DNA of 64,000 nucleotides, taken from the NCBI GenBank assembly GCA_024134725.1, contig CP099863.1, forward strand, positions 1,731,501 through 1,795,500, given 5' to 3'. Position numbers and translations under genes: made by a program. Positions within the stretch are counted from its first letter, which is position 1. Each line of letters starts with the position of its first letter. Below, in pieces: positions 59,839 through 64,000 of this stretch. The notes under the pieces were generated by a model, which saw only the letters and a program-made list of their open reading frames with translations, ran no database searches and had not been told where the DNA came from. Source of the DNA: Bacillus sp. 1780r2a1 (lineage in GTDB: Bacteria > Bacillota > Bacilli > Bacillales > Bacillaceae_H).

Positions 59839-61782
59839 ATGAGTAAACATCATCAAATAGCTAAAGAACTACTTCAAGCTCTTGGAGGTAGTTCTAATAT
59901 AGCTAACTATACACACTGTATGACAAGGCTTCGAGTTACGCCAGTTAATCGTAGTAATATTAATGAAGCTAGTATAAAACAAGTAAAAGGAGTAGTGGGG
60001 GTTGTTGATGACGATACGTATCAAATTATCTTAGGGCCAGGAGTGGTTACGAAAGTTGCTGAACAATTTGGTATCGTAATTCAAGAAGATTCCGAAGGTC
60101 TTGCATCTCAAGGAAGTTCGACTGAGAACTTAACGTCAAAAGGTGCAGATATGAAATCGGAACTGAAAAAGAAAAATAATACCCCGTTTAAAAATTTTTT
60201 AAGAAAAGTTGGAAGCATTTTCATACCTTTAATCCCGGCTTTCGTTGGTGCGGGTTTAATAGCTGGAATTGCATCAATTTTAGCAAATAGTATCACGGCA
60301 GGAGACCTTGATCAAGACACATGGCAGCAGTATGTGACGATTTTAAATGTAATAAAAAATGCAATTTTTAGCTATTTAGCTATCTACGTTGGTATCAACG
60401 CAGCAAAAGAATTTGGAGCAACGCCGGCTTTAGGAGGAGTTATTGGTGGAATAACTCTCTTAACCGGAGTCACAGAAGAGTTACCTATTATAAATATCTT
60501 TACTGATCAGCCGCTATCTGCTGGTCAAGGCGGTGTAATTGGAGTTTTAATTGCGGTATGGTTGCTTTCCTTTTTAGAAAAGTTTTTACGCCGATTTATT
60601 CCTGATGCAATAGATATCATTGTCACACCTACGATTGCACTTCTCGTTATTGGGTTGCTAACTATCTTCTTTATTATGCCGTTTGCTGGCTTAATTTCTA
60701 GTAACTTAATTGGAGGAATAGATTGGACGCTTGAACGTGGAGGCATCTTTGCAGGCTTTGTATTAGGGGTAGCATTTTTACCATTAGTAATGTTAGGTCT
60801 GCATCAAGTATTAATTCCGATTCATATTGAGATGATAAATACAGCTGGCATGACCATCTTACTGCCAATCCTTGCAATGTCTGGTGCTGGACAAGTAGGA
60901 GCAGCTTTAGCATTATGGGTTCGTTGTCGTAAAAATGAATCACTTACTACAGTTATTAAAGGCGCTCTTCCTGTTGGTATTTTAGGTATTGGTGAACCAC
61001 TTATTTATGGAGTTATTCTTCCTTTGGGTCGACCATTTATTACAGCTTGTATTGGTGGAGGAATTGGCGGGGCTGTCATTGGGATGTTCGGTAATGTTGG
61101 GTCCATTGCGATTGGTCCCTCAGGTTTAGCTCTAATTCCACTAATTGCAAATAGTTTATGGTTGAAGTATATTATTGGTTTAGCTGCAGGTTATGCTGGA
61201 GGGTTCATCTGTACCTATTTATTCGGTGTACCAAAGGATGCTATGTTAGGAGATTCTAACAAAGAAAAACTTGAGAGCAATAATAAAGTTGAAGTTGCTA
61301 CTGAACTTCATACAAAAGAAAATAAAACGTTAGAAAGCGAGTTCGAACTTCCTTTTGATGGCTATGTTATGCCCCTAGAGGAAGTGCCAGATGCTGTGTT
61401 CTCTTCAAAAATGATGGGAGATGGTTTCGCTATTACTCCTACTAATGAGACGCTGACCTCTCCTATTGAAGGAGAAGTAGTAAGTATTTTCCCTACAAAG
61501 CATGCCCTAGGCTTAAAAACAGATGAGGGGTTAGAAATACTAATTCACGTTGGAGTCGAAACAGTCGCTCTAAAGGGACAAGGCTTTACCTGCTTAGTAG
61601 AAGAGGGACAAAGTGTTAAACGAGGTACGCCTCTTCTTAAGTTAGATTTGGACTATATTAAAGAAAATGCCAAGTCGATTGTAACGCCAATCATTTTCAC
61701 AAATTTACCTAAAGAGCAAACAGTAAAAATCAATAAGCAGGGCTTTTATAATCAAGGAACCGATAAGGTTTTCACACTATAA
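59839..61782 (+). CDS. murP: MurNAc-type PTS enzyme IIBCA (MurP with fused IIA)
   Basis: 647-aa PTS transporter. EIIB (residues 1-85, phospho-Cys27 in NYTHCMTRLRV), linker, membrane EIIC (about 110-465, with GLHQVLIPIHIEMIN and GIGEPLIYGVILPLGRPFI), then a C-terminal glucose-type EIIA domain (about 500-640, phospho-His in LEILIHVGVETVALKGQGF). Placement after murQ points to MurNAc import as MurNAc-6-phosphate. B. subtilis MurP lacks the IIA domain and borrows it from another enzyme; here it is built in. Confidence 0.9.
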   Translation: MSKHHQIAKELLQALGGSSNIANYTHCMTRLRVTPVNRSNINEASIKQVKGVVGVVDDDTYQIILGPGVVTKVAEQFGIVIQEDSEGLASQGSSTENLTSKGADMKSELKKKNNTPFKNFLRKVGSIFIPLIPAFVGAGLIAGIASILANSITAGDLDQDTWQQYVTILNVIKNAIFSYLAIYVGINAAKEFGATPALGGVIGGITLLTGVTEELPIINIFTDQPLSAGQGGVIGVLIAVWLLSFLEKFLRRFIPDAIDIIVTPTIALLVIGLLTIFFIMPFAGLISSNLIGGIDWTLERGGIFAGFVLGVAFLPLVMLGLHQVLIPIHIEMINTAGMTILLPILAMSGAGQVGAALALWVRCRKNESLTTVIKGALPVGILGIGEPLIYGVILPLGRPFITACIGGGIGGAVIGMFGNVGSIAIGPSGLALIPLIANSLWLKYIIGLAAGYAGGFICTYLFGVPKDAMLGDSNKEKLESNNKVEVATELHTKENKTLESEFELPFDGYVMPLEEVPDAVFSSKMMGDGFAITPTNETLTSPIEGEVVSIFPTKHALGLKTDEGLEILIHVGVETVALKGQGFTCLVEEGQSVKRGTPLLKLDLDYIKENAKSIVTPIIFTNLPKEQTVKINKQGFYNQGTDKVFTL

Positions 61783-61957
61783 GATTATTAAAGTACATCG
61801 CTAGTTCATAGGTAACATTTAAAGCTTCTCTGACTTTAATAAGTTATGTCGAGATAATTATTGTGATTTAAGTGCATTTTAAGCAAACAATGAGAAGAAG
61901 CTTTACTGTTGCATCAAAACCTACTTATATAGTAGACTTTTACTATAGCTTAATAAA
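61783..61957. other. Intergenic stretch between murP and the TPP riboswitch
   Basis: No gene is seen. AAAGCTTCTC near 61819 and GAGAAGAAGCTTT near 61890 could pair imperfectly over a long loop, but a murP terminator of the usual kind is not evident. Confidence 0.35.
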
Positions 61958-62052
61958 ATGGGGAGCTTGCGGATGCAGGCTGAGAGTATGATTAGGAAAC
62001 CATCATAGACCATTTGAACCTGTTGGATAATGCCAGCGTAGGGAATGTAAGT
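61958..62052 (+). ncRNA. TPP riboswitch (THI element) of thiM-thiE
   Basis: Conserved THI segments are in order: GGGGAGC, GCAGGCTGAGAG, then ACCATTTGAACCTGTTGGAT and GCCAGCGTAGGGAATGTAA. It has the usual paired P1 ends. Controls thiM and thiE through the terminator just downstream. Confidence 0.96.
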
Positions 62053-62059
62053 AGATTGT

Positions 62060-62095
62060 AAAAAGCACCTTGCGTTCATGCAGGGTGCTTTTTTT
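62060..62095 (+). terminator. Riboswitch-controlled terminator before thiM
   Basis: The stem AAGCACCTTGC / GCAGGGTGCTT (one T-G pair) is followed by T7, between the TPP aptamer and the thiM ribosome site. Confidence 0.88.
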
Positions 62096-62121
62096 ATATC
62101 GAAAGGTAGGAGGACGGAAAA

Positions 62122-62934
62122 ATGACAAAGCAAAAAGAAATAGGCCATTTATTATCTCAGGTGAGACAAGAGAAGCCTCTAGTACATAATATGACGAACG
62201 TTGTTGTAACAAATTTTACAGCGAACGGTTTACTCGCTTTAGGTGCATCGCCCGTAATGGCTTACGCAAAAGAAGAGGTTGCAGATATGGCAAAAATTGC
62301 TGGAGCACTCGTACTTAATATGGGAACGTTAACAAGTGCTGAAGTTGAAGCGATGATAATTGCAGGAAAAGCAGCCAATGAGGCAGACGTTCCGGTTATA
62401 TTTGATCCGGTGGGAGCGGGTGCAACGCCGTTTCGCACAGCTAAAGCAAGAGAATTATTGAATAAAGTAAATATATCAGTGATTCGTGGGAATGCTGCTG
62501 AAATTGCTAATGTTGTAGGAGAAAGCTGGGCGATAAAAGGTGTAGATGCAGCATCTGAAGAAGGGGATATCCTTACATTAGCTAAAACGGCTGCAAAGCA
62601 GTTGGAAACAATTGTTGTTGTAACGGGTGTACAAGATGTGGTTAGTAATGGAGACTCAGCTTATATTATCACAAATGGGCATTCAATGCTTGCAAACGTA
62701 ACAGGAACAGGTTGTTTATTAACATCCGTTATTGGTGCTTTTGTTGCAGTTGAAAAGAAAAGAATAGTTGAAGCGGTTATTGAAGCATTATGTGCATATG
62801 AAGTTGCAGCTGAACTTGCAGCTGATAAAGCAGCAGGTGAAGGGCCAGGAAGTTTTCAGGCAGCTTTTTTAGATGCCTTATATCATGTTCAGCCAGAGCA
62901 AGTAAAACAAGGGGCACGAATTGAACAGCAGTAG
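62122..62934 (+). CDS. thiM: Hydroxyethylthiazole kinase
   Basis: 270-aa ThiM phosphorylates 4-methyl-5-(2-hydroxyethyl)thiazole in thiamin salvage. [20 protein letters not shown] (residues 18-37), [12 protein letters not shown] (about 95) and [19 protein letters not shown], with the catalytic Cys of the family near residue 198, are intact. Ribosome site GGTAGGAGGA. thiE follows after 17 bases in the same riboswitch-controlled operon. Confidence 0.96.
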   Translation: MTKQKEIGHLLSQVRQEKPLVHNMTNVVVTNFTANGLLALGASPVMAYAKEEVADMAKIAGALVLNMGTLTSAEVEAMIIAGKAANEADVPVIFDPVGAGATPFRTAKARELLNKVNISVIRGNAAEIANVVGESWAIKGVDAASEEGDILTLAKTAAKQLETIVVVTGVQDVVSNGDSAYIITNGHSMLANVTGTGCLLTSVIGAFVAVEKKRIVEAVIEALCAYEVAAELAADKAAGEGPGSFQAAFLDALYHVQPEQVKQGARIEQQ

Positions 62935-62951
62935 AAGGGAGCTAACAAAAG

Positions 62952-63584
62952 GTGAATATTAAAGATTGTTTAAAGGTTTATTTTATTATGGGGAGTAATA
63001 ATTGTAAGGAAGATCCTAGAGTTGTATTAAGGGAAGCGATTGCTGGTGGGATTACCATGTTTCAGTTTCGTGAAAAAGGAGACGGAGCTCTGCAAGGGAA
63101 AGAAAAGTATCAGCTTGCTTATGATCTTCAGCAAATCTGTAAACAGCATGAGATACCTTTTATTGTAAACGATGATGTTGATTTAGCAATTAAATTAGAG
63201 GCTGATGGTATTCATATTGGTCAAGAGGATGAAAAGGCATATATTGTGAAAGAAAAAGCTCCTCATCAACTAATTGGTGTATCAGTTCATTCGATTGAAG
63301 AACTACAGCAGGCAATTAAAGATAAAGCGGATTATGTGGGAATGGGGCCTGTCTTTCCAACCACTACAAAAACAGATACAAAAGCTGTTCAAGGCACAAA
63401 CTTAATTCAGCAAGCTCGTCAAGAGAAGATTGATTTCCCCATTGTAGGAATTGGGGGTATAACAGCCGAAAATGCTCCGAAAGTCATTCAAGCTGGTGCT
63501 GACGGAGTATCTATTATTACAGCGATTAGCTTAGCAAGTTCACCTAAGAAAGCGGCAGAACAGTTGCTTCGAGCGATACAATAA
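62952..63584 (+). CDS. thiE: Thiamin-phosphate synthase
   Basis: 210-aa ThiE joins the pyrimidine pyrophosphate and thiazole phosphate to give thiamin phosphate. Motifs: [20 protein letters not shown] (diphosphate site, residues 36-55), [46 protein letters not shown] and [20 protein letters not shown]. Full TIM barrel. Starts at GTG. With thiM it salvages thiazole; the pyrimidine kinase gene thiD is not in this window. The bidirectional terminator follows. Confidence 0.96.
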   Translation: MNIKDCLKVYFIMGSNNCKEDPRVVLREAIAGGITMFQFREKGDGALQGKEKYQLAYDLQQICKQHEIPFIVNDDVDLAIKLEADGIHIGQEDEKAYIVKEKAPHQLIGVSVHSIEELQQAIKDKADYVGMGPVFPTTTKTDTKAVQGTNLIQQARQEKIDFPIVGIGGITAENAPKVIQAGADGVSIITAISLASSPKKAAEQLLRAIQ

Positions 63585-63586
63585 AA

Positions 63587-63613
63587 AAATGCCTCCCACA
63601 GGAGGCATTTTCT
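63587..63613. terminator. Bidirectional terminator after thiE
   Basis: A perfect stem AAAATGCCTCC / GGAGGCATTTT with a 3-base loop lies between converging genes. Confidence 0.9.
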
Positions 63614-63620
63614 ATCTAGA

Positions 63621-64000
63621 CTATAAGCTTATAGAAATTGGTGTATCTTTTCCTTCATTCATCAATTTGATATGAGCAGGCGTAATTTCAAGTAAAACGT
63701 AGTTAGGGTCATCAGGTCCATTAAACCACTTTGACATATGGTCATTCCAAAAGCGGTTCTTTAGCTCTTGACTATCATTAATTTTAGCAATCCCAGATAC
63801 TTCTACATAATTGTCTCCGTATCCTTCGCCGCTATAGCCAAGCAAAATATGCACGTTGCCGTTTTCCTCAATTTCATCAGCTTTATGCGTAGCTATGCTT
63901 GTCGGGGTGTACAAGGTAATGTCACCATCTTTTTTGAAAAACGTCATGTAGCGAGAATTAGGCTTTTGATTCACAACGGTTGCTAATGTGCCCACTCGAT
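63621..64000 (-). CDS. Pyridoxamine-5'-phosphate-oxidase-like general stress protein, 5' end missing
   Basis: At least 126 aa, open to the right window edge; the frame continues upstream of the first GTG at 63995, so about 15-20 N-terminal residues lie outside. FMN-binding split-barrel fold of the YdaG / general stress protein 26 family: GTLATVVNQKPNSRYMTFF at the visible start, ITLYTPTSIATHKADEI, VHILLGYSGEGYGDNYVEV and the C-terminal YVLLEITPAHIKLMNEGKDT. YdaG is a sigma-B general stress gene in B. subtilis; the promoter here is off the window. Exact catalytic role unknown. Confidence 0.88.
   Translation of the reverse strand, partial: RVGTLATVVNQKPNSRYMTFFKKDGDITLYTPTSIATHKADEIEENGNVHILLGYSGEGYGDNYVEVSGIAKINDSQELKNRFWNDHMSKWFNGPDDPNYVLLEITPAHIKLMNEGKDTPISISL

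Noticed and set aside
1-64000. Prophage, insertion sequence, integron or genomic island
   Set aside because: No integrase, transposase, phage structural or toxin-antitoxin genes, no tRNA-type attachment site, and no abrupt composition shift that I could see by eye.

Overview
The window is a chromosomal segment of a low-GC Gram-positive spore-forming Bacillaceae. Evidence: AAGGAGG-type ribosome sites with many GTG and TTG starts, sigma-A promoters, strong Rho-independent terminators between almost every unit, Bacillus-type Fur, PurR, LexA, CcpA and FapR-like sites, two TPP riboswitches, and a germination-type LysM/SleB hydrolase. Overall the gene set looks most like the Priestia (Bacillus) megaterium group, but that placement is from memory, not from a search. 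I see no rRNA, tRNA, prophage, insertion sequence or CRISPR array. Most genes belong to recognisable families, and most of the unexplained signal lies between genes.

Layout. 1-3011: glutamate synthase gltAB (gltA cut by the window start). 3048-7016: two unknown reverse-strand proteins, an alpha/beta hydrolase and an AldA-like aldehyde dehydrogenase. 7380-9494: an AI-2E-family membrane protein and folD behind PurR-like boxes. 9560-13122: a Fur-controlled ferric-iron ABC importer. 13225-15532: a DUF3298 protein, two small proteins and a manganese catalase. 15658-22209: a three-component membrane glycosylation cassette (GT-C, GT2, GtrA) with gtaB and a two-component system; its two promoters share the same direct-repeat architecture. 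22236-24476: a GNAT, a leader-peptide/YezD/FbpA unit and fabH. 24598-29351: a two-component system followed by a three-gene peptide-antibiotic-type ABC transporter. 29387-31112: YitT, a LexA-box YolD-like gene and a small membrane protein. 31453-35003: fruR-fruK-fruA.

35189-40653: aspartokinase, a YusW-like lipoprotein, Cu/Zn superoxide dismutase, a carotenoid-desaturase-like flavoprotein and a divergent nucleoside hydrolase. 40687-44646: a MerR-like coiled-coil protein and an SDR-ArsR-aldehyde dehydrogenase operon. 44688-50803: tenA behind a TPP riboswitch, a GltS-type transporter, a TspO-like protein, two tiny genes, an NSS transporter and the LysM/SleB hydrolase. 51128-55993: a LacI-controlled ThuA / Gfo-Idh-MocA / epimerase operon. 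56024-58695: AAG glycosylase, a Tet(L)-like efflux protein and a lipoprotein. 58916-61782: murQ with a MurNAc-type PTS permease. 61958-63584: TPP riboswitch, thiM and thiE. The last gene, a YdaG-like stress protein, runs off the right edge.

The main candidates for something new are: (i) a dispersed intergenic repeat in three copies, with a fixed head box exactly 33 nt before a hairpin whose sequence varies but whose pairing is kept; (ii) a 20-residue Cys-Cys leader peptide behind a terminator, upstream of yezD and fbpA; (iii) two promoters around the glycosylation cassette with identical TTCATA-N5-TTCATA-N9 spacing; and (iv) a hairpin that buries the ribosome site of the YusW-like lipoprotein. 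I do not see one self-contained, wholly undescribed multi-gene system.
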